From the NCBI GenBank assembly GCA_023974075.1, contig JAMFTG010000314.1, positions 46,001-110,000 of the forward strand: a stretch of 64,000 nt of DNA. The letters run 5' to 3'. Positions within the stretch are counted from its first letter, which is position 1. The number at the start of each line of letters is the position of its first letter. The translations under genes were made by a program, and so were the position numbers. This document shows, piece by piece, positions 55,360 through 64,000 of the stretch. The notes under the pieces are model-generated. The model made no database searches, was not told the DNA's origin, and saw only the letters and a program-made list of their open reading frames with translations. This DNA comes from Chaenocephalus aceratus. Its lineage: Eukaryota; Chordata; Actinopteri; Perciformes; Channichthyidae.

Positions 55360-55437
55360 TGGAATTGCCTTGTGTTGAAAAGTGCTATATAAATAAACTT
55401 GCCTTGCCTTGCCTGCCTTGCCTTGCCTTGGACGGAT
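55360..55437 (+). mobile_element. L2 LINE 3' tail
   Basis: GGAATTGCCTTGTGTTGAAA, AGTGCTATATAAATAAACTT and GCCTTGCC repeats match the L2 tail at 14070-14122. It is a very short, 5'-truncated insertion. Confidence 0.82.
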
Positions 55438-55479
55438 TGATGTGAGCATTTCCTTTAATCAAAGCTGAGGCATGCAGGC

Positions 55480-55870
55480 GGTATTGCCTGTGGTAAAAGA
55501 CGCATGTCCTTTTCGAGCCTGAGACCTGAATAACAGGCTCAGGGCTTAACAGGTTAACCAGTTCAGCTCCGAGCCTCTTTTTCAGGCCCCAGGCTCGAAA
55601 AGGACATTCCCAGAACAAATGACTATATCTTCACTTCTAAAAGGGGAACATTGACAATCTTTTTCTCAAAGCAATGATAAACCTGTGAGTTGGATGTAGA
55701 AAAGTCAGAATCAATATAAAATGTTTTATTTTAAAGTAAATTGAGATTGAACATGGTAAAACAATTTAAATTATAGTGTCCGTCCAAAAAAACCACATGA
55801 CTTATAGTGAAAACCACCCTTGAATGATGGGATAGTAGACTAAAAGCTTTAGGAATCCAAACTATAACAT
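55480..55870 (+). repeat. Dispersed repeat, inverted partner of 62280-62600
   Basis: Contains TTCGAGCCTGAGACCTGAAT, CATTCCCAGAACAAATGA and CTAAAAGCTTTAGGAATCCA, each with an inverted match at 62.3-62.6 kb. It also has its own hairpin: GTCCTTTTCGAGCCTG and CAGGCTCGAAAAGGAC are exact inverted copies about 75 bases apart. Confidence 0.8.
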
Positions 55871-56139
55871 ATGATAAGTACCAACTTCAATGATGCCATT
55901 TAAAAACATAAGAAATGAAGGGCGGTGGCGGCCGTCAGCGAATCGAGCCGGCCCTTGACGACCGGCCGTTCTGTGATTCTCCAGATTCTACAGATGGCCA
56001 GTCCGCGGAGGGTGGAAAATAACGTGCAAGGTGTTCCCACGGGAAACAAAACTTTAAATATTAAATGAAACAATCTCATCTCTTAAAATTCACAACTTAT
56101 TATGAATTAAACATTCACAAACTTAGAATGATGTATTCA
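55871..56139. other. Unassigned sequence
   Basis: A GC-rich patch at 55920-56000 (GGCGGTGGCGGCCGTCAGCG) is followed by AT-rich sequence. No gene recognised. Confidence 0.35.
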
Positions 56140-56356
56140 CATGTGGACGCAACGAACAGAAGAGCGTAGGGCAGAATTAGCAGGGAATTCCGTCTCGTAG
56201 CATTTGTGCACCGTTTTGAAATGCCGCTCTGAATTACTCCTTCTTCGATAAAGCCACGCTCGCATTGCAGACGAGACAGATGGACTTTGAATAAACAAAA
56301 AAATAATCATCCTCGGAGTGAAAATTATATATTTTGGGCTTTTTTGATTCTGCCAT
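56140..56356 (-). pseudogene. BED-finger N-terminus of a GTF2IRD2/ZBED5-like hAT transposase
   Basis: The reverse strand reads MAESKKPKIYNFHSEDDYFF, then SKSICLVCNASVALSKK and, after a frame shift, NSERHFKTVHKCYETEFPAN. The C-x2-C and H-x4-H pairs and the KKGNSERHF order match fish hAT-derived proteins related to GTF2IRD2 and ZBED5. The frame shift at about 56236 and the missing rest show a dead 5' fragment. Confidence 0.75.
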
Positions 56357-56659
56357 AATTGCGGTCTTGTGTGTGCGCGGACTGTCACTCCTGTTGCCAC
56401 GGACAACGTCAGCGAAATAGTGCCCACTGCCCACCAGCCACGCCCCGACACATGGGGTCACGCCAATCACGACGCGTTGATGCGTTCAAGTGCATTATTC
56501 TGGCGCAGGAAGATTGTGTTACAGGACAAAACGATACAACTGAATATTGTTGTTCTATTTTTAGACACATCTCGCGATCGACCGGGAATCTCCCCGCGAT
56601 CGAGGGTCTTTGTTTGTTCCGTACAAAAACCCTATTGTCGAGGTGTCTTTATTCTTCTT

Positions 56660-57110
56660 CTCTCTCCCTAACTCTAGGGTCTTTGTTTGGTCGCTTACCC
56701 TAACCCTAGTGTCTAGGGTCTTCCTCTCTGTTCCAACCCTAACTCTAGGGTCTTTGTTTGGTCGCTTACCCTAACCCTAGTGTCTAGGGTCTTCCTCTCT
56801 GTTCCAACCCTAACTCTGGGGTCTTTGTTTGGTCGCTTACCCTAACCCTAGTGTCTAGGGTCTTCCTCTCTGTTCCAACCCTAACCCTGGGGTCTTTGTT
56901 TGGTCGCTTACCCTAATCCTAGTGTCTAGGGTCTTCCTCTCTGTTCCAACCCTAACCCTGGGGTCTTTGTTTGGTCGCTTACCCTAATCCTAGTGTCTAG
57001 GGTCTTCCTCTCTGTTCCAACCCTAACTCTGGGGTCTTTGTTTGGTCGCTTACCCTAACCCTAGTGTCTAGGGTCTTCCTCTCTGTTCCAACCCTAACTC
57101 TAGGGTCTAG
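56660..57110. repeat. 71-bp minisatellite carrying telomere-like CCCTAACCCTAG (about 6 copies)
   Basis: The unit TTCCAACCCTAACTCTGGGG, TCTTTGTTTGGTCGCTTACC, CTAACCCTAGTGTCTAGGGT, CTTCCTCTCTG repeats every 71 bp. Each unit has one or two CCCTAA hexamers plus AGGGT. There is no pure hexamer array. Confidence 0.93.
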
Positions 57111-58074
57111 GGTATTTCTTTCTTCTTTAACCATGAACGTAGGATCTAGGGTCTTTGTTGTCTAAACCCAACCCTGTGTCCCATGAGAAACCAGCAAGTT
57201 TTTTTTTTTTATTTGCGTTCCATACTTGAAGTTTCATTTTATAAATATACTTATTTCCTTGAACCCGAACCACAATCGGTTCATCTGATGTTAGTCTCTT
57301 TGTAGTCTGATAAATAGCGAAGTGTCGTGCTTTGCTGGACCCGTCCTCAGATTTGTTTCCCTGTCATTCAGAAGTATGGTCTAAAGTAAAAAACAAAAGT
57401 AAAAGTCATATTTACGTGATAATTCCGATTTTCACATCTACAGTCTACAAGCTCTCCCATTTTGTGACTTTTTAACCTTTAAATCAAACTTTTTATCAGA
57501 TCTAAAATGTTAAAGGTGATTTATGACGCTTGTGATTTGTGTTTCTTAACAATCAGCTCATTCTTTTCAGATGCGGGAAGGAACCCAATCACTCTGACTT
57601 GACAGACCTAAATGTAGCTGCATTCAACAAATGCCAGTTACCGATAAGAAGTATTCACAGAGTTATTTTTTCTCAGTCTGAGACGTCTTTTTATAACTCA
57701 AGGCCAAACCCTGGGATGAATATCCATGTTGTCGTGTTGCTCATTTGTGTATGTTAAACTTGAAAGATATCTGAACAATTCGCTCAGCTTCTCAGGGGAT
57801 TATTATTATCCAAAGTATGGACTCAGATGGATAACAGGATCAAAAGTCCCCACAGTTATTACAATTCACGAATGTTTGAACCACATTTCCAACAATCCAA
57901 CCAATAGTGGTTGTCAATCAAAGTGTAGGAGAGAAACTCTGGAGGGAACACAGGGATTTTAACCTCTGCAGACCATTTACATGCACTAAAACCTATATTA
58001 CACACTACAGGAGAGGGGACACCACACAAATCAGAATACAGCCTCTTTAAAATGAATTGTATTTTACTTTGAGT
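57111..58074. other. Unassigned sequence
   Basis: No gene or repeat family recognised; open frames under 80 codons. Confidence 0.4.
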
Positions 58075-58302
58075 CATTGTTGAACGAAGTATTTGGATCC
58101 TTTACTTAAGTAAAGGTACAGCTACTAAAATACTAATTTACAAGTAAAAGTCCTGATTTCAAATTGTTACTCAAGTAAAAGTATGAACTACTTAAAGAAC
58201 AAAACGTTAAATTACCCATTCTGCACAATGAAATACTCAGGTAAAGTACAAAAACCTACTTAAGTACAATACTTGAGTAAGCGTATTTACTTTCCACCAC
58301 TG
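58075..58302. mobile_element. Tol2-like hAT MITE, about 228 bp
   Basis: The right end TTTACTTTCCACCACTG is the inverted CAGTGGTGGAAAGTAA terminus typical of this family. The left end CATTGTTGAACGAAGTA is a decayed counterpart. Inside are AGTACTT/AAGTAAAAGTA words and AAAAGTCCTGATTTCAAA. Target duplication not clear. Confidence 0.75.
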
Positions 58303-59204
58303 CTCTAGATATTATACAATTTATCTGAACCCAACGTGTTTCCTAAATTATTCTCAAAAGTTAAAAGCAAGGGCTGCAAACTTGGTTTTAATTTACATCA
58401 CATTTTGCGGTATTTTAGATTTAAAATAAAGGTACAAAAACACAATTGGCATGTTTCAACAGTCTTTATAATTCCTCAGAGGACTGTTGTGGTCCCAGAA
58501 AGTCGTGCAGCCTCTGCTACTGCCTGTAAACAGAGCTGTAACGCGTTAGAGGAGGCACTGAAGTGAGAGTGTTGTTAACGAACATTGGGAAACAGTATTC
58601 CCCACGGAGAGAGCGCCTGGCTTTAATTATCACACATTTCCACACATTAGCCCATCTGAGATACAGGCCGTGGATTTCACAAGCAGCTGATTTAAATCTC
58701 CACGTATGATTTATGGAGACTGATATTTCCTATGATTTATGACGGTGGAAACGTGTACTGGCTCGACAGCAAATTGAACATAATTGAGAAATTGACTTAC
58801 GGTATGCTTTCTTGTATGTTTTTTTCTCCGATCATGCGATGGGATTGTTTAAGGAGAAACACAATGGCTTGGAAGTCGGCCTTCTGCTGGGTATAATGTT
58901 ACCTCATATCGGCAGTCTAACGGTTTCAGCTCTCACTCAACATCTACATACAGATCTTATGCAGCAATACCTTCTGAAAGACAGTCTGAAACCAACCATT
59001 AACTCGTCTTTTAAGGTATTATTTGTTGTATCCTTCCTATAAAACTATAATCTAAATCTGTACGAACTTAAATGATGTCTCTTGACTTGACATGACCTCT
59101 GTTCAACAATTCCTCCAAATAAAACACACATTTTACAAACATTTTAAAGCATTCAACGATCATTTATAGTCGTTCTGCATGAAATCTCTGGTCAGATAAT
59201 AAGA
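58303..59204. other. Unassigned sequence
   Basis: No gene or repeat family recognised. Confidence 0.4.
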
Positions 59205-59380
59205 CTTGCATCCTACAAAAATAAATGGACTTTTATTAATCCCTCGTGCTGCCGGCACCCGGGGAGCGGTGCCTTGCTCAGGGACACCTCGGTAGCACTT
59301 TGTCTTGCCGGGACTTGAACTGGTGAACTCCAGTTGCCAAGCCAAGTCCCTATCGACTTCGCCACCACCGCCCAAGGTAG
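59205..59380 (-). mobile_element. tRNA-derived SINE
   Basis: The reverse strand begins GGGCGGTGGTGGCGAAGTCG (box A-like) and has AGTTCAAGTCCCGGC (box B-like). A TGTCCCTGAGCAAGGCACCG segment follows, frequent in fish SINEs, then an AT-rich end. An internal RNA polymerase III promoter is thus suggested; the family name is not certain. Confidence 0.72.
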
Positions 59381-59744
59381 GAATCCTTAAGATTTCAATG
59401 TGGGAGGATTTAGTGAAAACATCAGTTATTGTGTTTAGATTTCAGCAGCCTGCAGTCTTGTTGATACTTAGCTTCAAGTTTCCATAATGGTGTTTGCATG
59501 ATTTTGTGTACACAAACTGTGAATCTGGGAATGTCGTCACAGACCATTGCATTTCATCAAAATATAAATTTGCAATACTTTTATCTTTGATTCATCGGCT
59601 CAGTCATCAATACGCTTCCTCTTTCAGACATAAAGTGAACTAACATATATTTAGTTCAAGGAACATCTTCGAGATTTCCAATTGAACAATTTAAACCTCC
59701 AGGATATGCTCTTCACTCTTCATCAGCCAATCAGAACTCTCCTT

Positions 59745-59920
59745 CGTCACTGGGAAAGGGACCCGGGTACGGCTCAACAAAAACACACCTGTTTGCTATC
59801 GTGGCTCCAAAATGGTGGATCGAGCTTCCCGTTGATTTCAGGACATCAGAGAGTCTACACATCTTGAGACTGACAACCCACCTGCTTGAACATACATATC
59901 TCTCTTCTGTACGTAGCACT
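59745..59920 (+). mobile_element. LINE C-terminal fragment
   Basis: Forward codons read HLFAIVAPKWWIELPVDFRT then SLHILRLTTHLLEH, the conserved end of fish non-LTR retrotransposon ORFs. It abuts the SINE tail at 59925. Confidence 0.6.
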
Positions 59921-59924
59921 TAAT

Positions 59925-60254
59925 AATAATAATTCCTTACATTTATTATAGCGCTTTTCCAGATGCTCAAAGCGCTTTACAAATACACATTTGTCTGTTG
60001 ATGTTGGACATGGAGCTGCTGTGACGTAAGTCAAATTTCAGACTTGATCTGACAATAAAGTAATATCGTATCGTATCGTATCGTATTACACATATCATAC
60101 ATGCAATGGCCATCACTGTGGACAATACCCACAGGAGCAGGTTCAGGTGAAGTGTCTTGCCCAAGGACACAACGGCCTGACGCAGTGGAGCGGGTTTCGA
60201 ACTGGAGTTCCCCAGCACCCCCCAGATGCACAGACCACTGCGCCACCCGTCCAT
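59925..60254 (-). mobile_element. tRNA-derived SINE with LINE-like tail
   Basis: The reverse strand has head GGGTGGCGCAGTGGTCTGTG (box A) and AGTTCGAAACCCGC (box B). A TGTGTCCTTGGGCAAGACAC central segment, a CGATA repeat and a tail GGAAAAGCGCTATAATAAAT with (ATT)n follow. The tail resembles the LINE tail at 11755-11800, the expected relation between a SINE and the LINE that moves it. Confidence 0.78.
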
Positions 60255-61081
60255 AATATAATAATAATAAAATAATAATCTGGTATCTCTTTAATTGAAG
60301 CTAATGAAGTAGCACTTCATCTGGTTGGTTTTATAGACAGGAAATATACCTCCAGGATTCTTGCTCTTGGGATTGTCTTTTCATGATTGAATGCGCATTT
60401 TTCAAGTCGCTTTGAATAAAAGCTTCAGCAAAATGAAAAGTAATATTTATTGTTATGAAAAAGCAAGGAGATGCTCTGGGATTCTAAAGAGGAAAAGTTT
60501 CCAAAATGTTCAACAATAGTTTCTTGAGAAATCTCCGGACTTGTGGAGCAACAGCTGAATCAACGATTTTTTTTTTTTTTACGTCGATCAAAGACAATCA
60601 AAGATTTTCGGATGAATGGTTTTGAAGGCAATGAAACATGAACCTGAAGTACTTTCTGTGTCTGAATGGGCATTATGGAAACGGACTCTATGTTATTCAA
60701 TAATGCAGTTCCATTGGACCGGTGCCCGTCCGGCCTTTGGCCCGCGGAGCCTATAATCGGATTACTCCGTAGTGAACTCTGCGGTTTGCCTTCTCAAGCC
60801 CAGAAATCTGTAGTAAAGCAGAAACATGGATTGTTTACGGGTCTCGGGTTTCCTTGTCGCTGTTTGTGGCCGGGGATTGTGGCAAAGTGTCAGGCCGAAT
60901 CGGAGGGAACAGGATCAAGAGCCCGGTTGAAGAGCGCTATTGTGTTTCCCCGCTCACAAGTAATCAGAAACATATGCCCACCGCCGAAAAGAGAGGCTTG
61001 TTTAACAGGGCTTAACTTCATTGAACATAACTTTAATGGTCGCCGCTATTACACGATTTAACAATGATGTTTCGGGAAGCA
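60255..61081. other. Unassigned sequence
   Basis: A 131-codon frame at 60666-61061 has no recognisable domain; GC is somewhat higher at 60700-60950. Confidence 0.4.
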
Positions 61082-61109
61082 TGTGTGTGTGTGTGTGTGT
61101 GTGTGTGTT
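61082..61109. repeat. (GT)n microsatellite
   Basis: About 13 dinucleotides. Confidence 0.95.
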
Positions 61110-61192
61110 TACATCCCATGAGGGGACCGTACACAGCCGCAGGGCTTGTTAGAACTCCAGACTCCAAGGTTAGTTTTTCACATCTCCATCAT

Positions 61193-61195
<3 letters not shown>

Positions 61196-61248
<53 letters not shown>
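61196..61248. repeat. (CA)n microsatellite
   Basis: About 26 dinucleotides. With the GT tracts at 61082 and 61402 it could form inverted pairs. Confidence 0.96.
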
Positions 61249-61249
<1 letters not shown>

Positions 61250-61395
61250 CCTACAATTGTATGGAGCGCTGCATTTTGATAATCACTTTCTTTTTTTTGT
61301 AATTAGATGATTTTTACCAGTCAATAATCATCTTTCTCAGCAGAGGAAAAAAGGAAAGTAGATTTCAGATAAAATGCTGTCGTATCTTGGTAAAT

Positions 61396-61401
<6 letters not shown>

Positions 61402-61462
<61 letters not shown>
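61402..61462. repeat. (GT)n microsatellite
   Basis: About 30 dinucleotides. Confidence 0.96.
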
Positions 61463-61464
<2 letters not shown>

Positions 61465-62279
61465 GTTGTTGATCTGCAGTTACAACTCTGATAGTGAAAA
61501 CAGATTTCCACAAGTGTTGTAAGCAGTTAGACTGTGGGAGGTGGGGGGAGATTTTCTTCAGTAAATTAAATTCTGGTGGAGGTTAACTGAAAACTCATAC
61601 ATTTAATGATGAATGCATTGTTAAATATTGCTAGACACGAAACTGTGTCTCAGGGCTTCTTAACATTTAACAACCTATTACTGTGTCATACCCACTAAAC
61701 GGGAAGAAACTCAGCTAACTGACGATATGAACCATTTTTAGCTAAATAAAACACAAGGGTAATGGCAAGCCTCTGAATTAGCCCTTAGCAAAAAAATGCT
61801 AACGCACTTAGCACAGAACTCACGGTAGAAATACTTTATTACTTATCGGATCTGCACAAACAAGATATCAAATTAAAGCTGAGACTCCACAGATTCTAAA
61901 GGTGAAACTCAGGGCAGCGACGGCAAACCCAGACAACACACCACGTAGCTTTACGGAGCCAAAACCGCAAATATGTCTTCCCTTTGATGTTTTCTGATCA
62001 AAAGTTGTGTTCAATGGCATTAAAACGCTGCTGAAGGTCAACCCAATGTCTCTGTGTCCCTTTGAAATGATTACAATCCATCTTCATATTTATGGCTATA
62101 ATCTAGTTTTCAGTTTTCAGAGCGTAACGTAGCGCATCACTCTCATTCCTCAATGGTAACGTGTCGATTCTATCGGCTCTTACGGTTAAAGAGAGATGTC
62201 AATCATCAAAATCGAGATATGGAAATCCACCCAAATGGCCCCAGAAGTGTTGTTTTTTCTAAACCTCTCTAAAGGGTAA
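61463..62279. other. Unassigned sequence
   Basis: No gene or repeat family recognised. Confidence 0.4.
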
Positions 62280-62600
62280 AATATCACTTATTATATTTGT
62301 ACTTTGGATTCCTAAAGCTTTTAGTCTACATCATCCAAGGCTAGTTTTCACTATAAGTAATTTTATTTTGGACGGACACAATAATTTACAGTTTTTTACT
62401 GTGTTCAATCTGAATTTTCTATAAAATAAAATGTTATATTGATTCTGTCTCTTCTACATCCAACTCACAGGTGTAACCTTGCTTTGAGAAAAAGATTATT
62501 AATGTAACCCTTTGAGAAGATATGGCATTTGTTCTGGGAATGTCATGTTCGAGCCTGGGACCTGAAAAACACGCTCAGGGCTCAACAGGTAAACATGCGA
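62280..62600 (-). repeat. Dispersed repeat, inverted partner of 55480-55870
   Basis: TGGATTCCTAAAGCTTTTAG, GTTCTGGGAATGTCATGTTC and TCGAGCCTGGGACCTGAAAA are inverted matches to the 55.5-55.9 kb copy. Confidence 0.8.
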
Positions 62601-62683
62601 GGTCCTGTATCTGTATCTCACAATATGCTTACCTTTCTTCAACTTATACACTTTGGTTTAGTCTTGGTTCTTGCAGAAATATG

Positions 62684-63722
62684 CATAAAAAGACAGACAG
62701 GAAGTAAACACTAAAGGGAACAGCAGAAGAAGACAGACAGGAAGTAAACACTAAAGGGAACAGCAGAAGAAGACAGACAGGAAGTAAACACTAAAGGGAA
62801 CAAGAGACGAAGACAGACAGGTAGTGAACACTATAGGGAACAAGAGAAGGAGACAGACAAGAAGTAAACACTAAAGGGAACAAGAAGAAGACAGACAGGA
62901 AGTAAACACTAAAGGGAACAAGAGAAGAAGACAGACAGGAAGTAAACACTAAAGGGAACAAGAGACGAAGACAGACAGGAAGTGAACACTAAAGGGAACA
63001 AGAGAAGGAGACAGACAAGAAGTAAATACTAAAGGGAACAAGAGAAGAAGACAGACAGGTAGTGAACACTAAAGGGAACAAGAGAAGGAGACAGACAAGA
63101 AGTAAACACTAAAGGGAACAAGAGAAGAAGACAGACAGGAAGTGAACACTAAAGGGAACAAGAGAAGGAGACAGACAAGAAGTAAACACTAAAGGGAACA
63201 AGAGAAGAGACAGACAGGAAGTAAACACTAAAGGGAACAAGAGAAGAAGACAGACAGGAAGTAAACACTAAAGGGAACAAGAGACGAAGACAGACAGGAA
63301 GTGAACACTAAAGGGAACAAGAGAAGGAGACAGACAAGAAGTAAATACTAAAGGGAACAGCAGAAGAAGACAGACAGGAAGTAAACACTAAAGGGAACAA
63401 GAGAAGAAGACAGACAGGGAGTGAACACTAAAGGGAACAGCAGAAGAAGACAGACAGATAGTGAACACTAAAGGGAACAAGAGAAGAAGACAGACAGGAA
63501 GTACACACTAAAGGGAACAAGAGAAGAAGACACAGAAGTACACACTAAAGGGAACAAGAGAAGAAGACAGACAGGAAGTAAACACTAAAGGGAACAGCAG
63601 AAGAAGACAGACAGGAAGTACACACTAAAGGGAACAAGAAGAAGACAGACAGAAGTACACACTAAAGGGAACAAGAGAAGAAGACAGACAGGAAGTACAC
63701 ACTAAAGGGAACAAGAGAAGAA
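62684..63722. repeat. 39-bp minisatellite (about 26 copies)
   Basis: The unit AGACAGACAGGAAGTAAACA then CTAAAGGGAACAAGAGAAG; variants include ACAGCAGAAG, GAGACGAAG, AGGTAGTGAAC and TACACACTAAAG. Confidence 0.96.
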
Positions 63723-64000
63723 GATTACACATTTCACATTCTTACTCTTGCACATAGTTGTCACGGAGGCTTTGTTTGATTGCTTCTCATTCATCAGATT
63801 AGCCAATGGTCGATAACGATAATCCCATCAAACACGCCCGTCTTCTCGCCAGCCTTTAGATCTTTCTCTCCGCCCGCCATGTTTTAATTCATCTTTACCA
63901 CATCTCCTTCCAAAACGCCTTCTCTGGGTTCGTATTGCTATCAGACCTGGCTTGGCGGGGCGGACCGGGGTTTCACGTTTTAGTAAATGTGGCCGTGGTT
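63723..64000. other. Unassigned right edge
   Basis: Unique-looking, moderately GC-rich near the end (GGCGGGGCGGACCGGGG). No coding frame recognised; it may continue into a feature outside the window. Confidence 0.35.

Noticed and set aside
56660..57110. True telomeric array or chromosome fusion point
   Set aside because: The CCCTAA words are embedded in a 71-bp unit and never form a pure hexamer run.
60666..61061. 131-codon frame as a host gene
   Set aside because: No recognisable domain or conserved motif; it ends next to a microsatellite.

Overview
This is vertebrate nuclear DNA, almost certainly from a teleost fish and plausibly a percomorph. It shows split genes, L2/Maui-type LINEs ending in the teleost tail (…AAATAAACTTGCCTTG), several hAT DNA transposons with 8-bp target duplications, tRNA-derived SINEs, an intronless TRIM gene and many micro- and minisatellites. 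No bacterial, organellar or viral gene set is visible. Fewer than 4 kb look like host protein-coding sequence.

Host genes. (1) 39582-53011 (+) is a two-exon GDF/BMP ligand gene, best matched to gdf5. Exon 1 encodes the signal peptide and the start of the prodomain. Exon 2 encodes the rest of the prodomain, an RMRR furin site and a seven-cysteine mature domain. The single intron is 11.9 kb and more than half of it is tandem repeat. Exon 2 as given holds about four frame breaks, most likely consensus errors. (2) 20285-21658 (-) is an intact single-exon RING/B-box/coiled-coil/PRY-SPRY protein (TRIM35/A33-like). A 5'-truncated, frameshifted relative lies at 16110-16545 (-).

Layout. 1-7.3 kb: dispersed repeats and a 72-bp satellite (called A) in two opposite arrays. 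7.9-14.2 kb: a 57-bp satellite (called B) interrupted by a hAT element and then an L2 LINE, each with its target duplication. 14.2-19 kb: Gypsy integrase remnants, the TRIM fragment, an L2 fragment and a clean hAT element. 20-22 kb: the TRIM gene. 22-30 kb: a DUF4371/ZMYM1-like transposase gene split by a 6-kb insertion with long inverted arms and a nested L2. 30-35 kb: LINE, MITE and hAT insertions. 35.7-38 kb: a 37-bp minisatellite. 39-53.6 kb: gdf5, whose intron holds two minisatellites apparently grown out of a Tol2-like hAT MITE and a 4.3-kb inverted B array. 54-64 kb: another A array, a BED-finger fragment, a telomere-motif minisatellite, SINEs, an inverted repeat pair and a 39-bp minisatellite.

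The most unusual feature is architectural. Satellites A and B occur in nested mirror order (A, B … B', A') around gdf5, and transposons repeatedly act as seeds for minisatellites. I found no convincing new enzymatic or defence system. Repeat boundaries are by eye and good to roughly 5-20 bases unless a target duplication fixes them.
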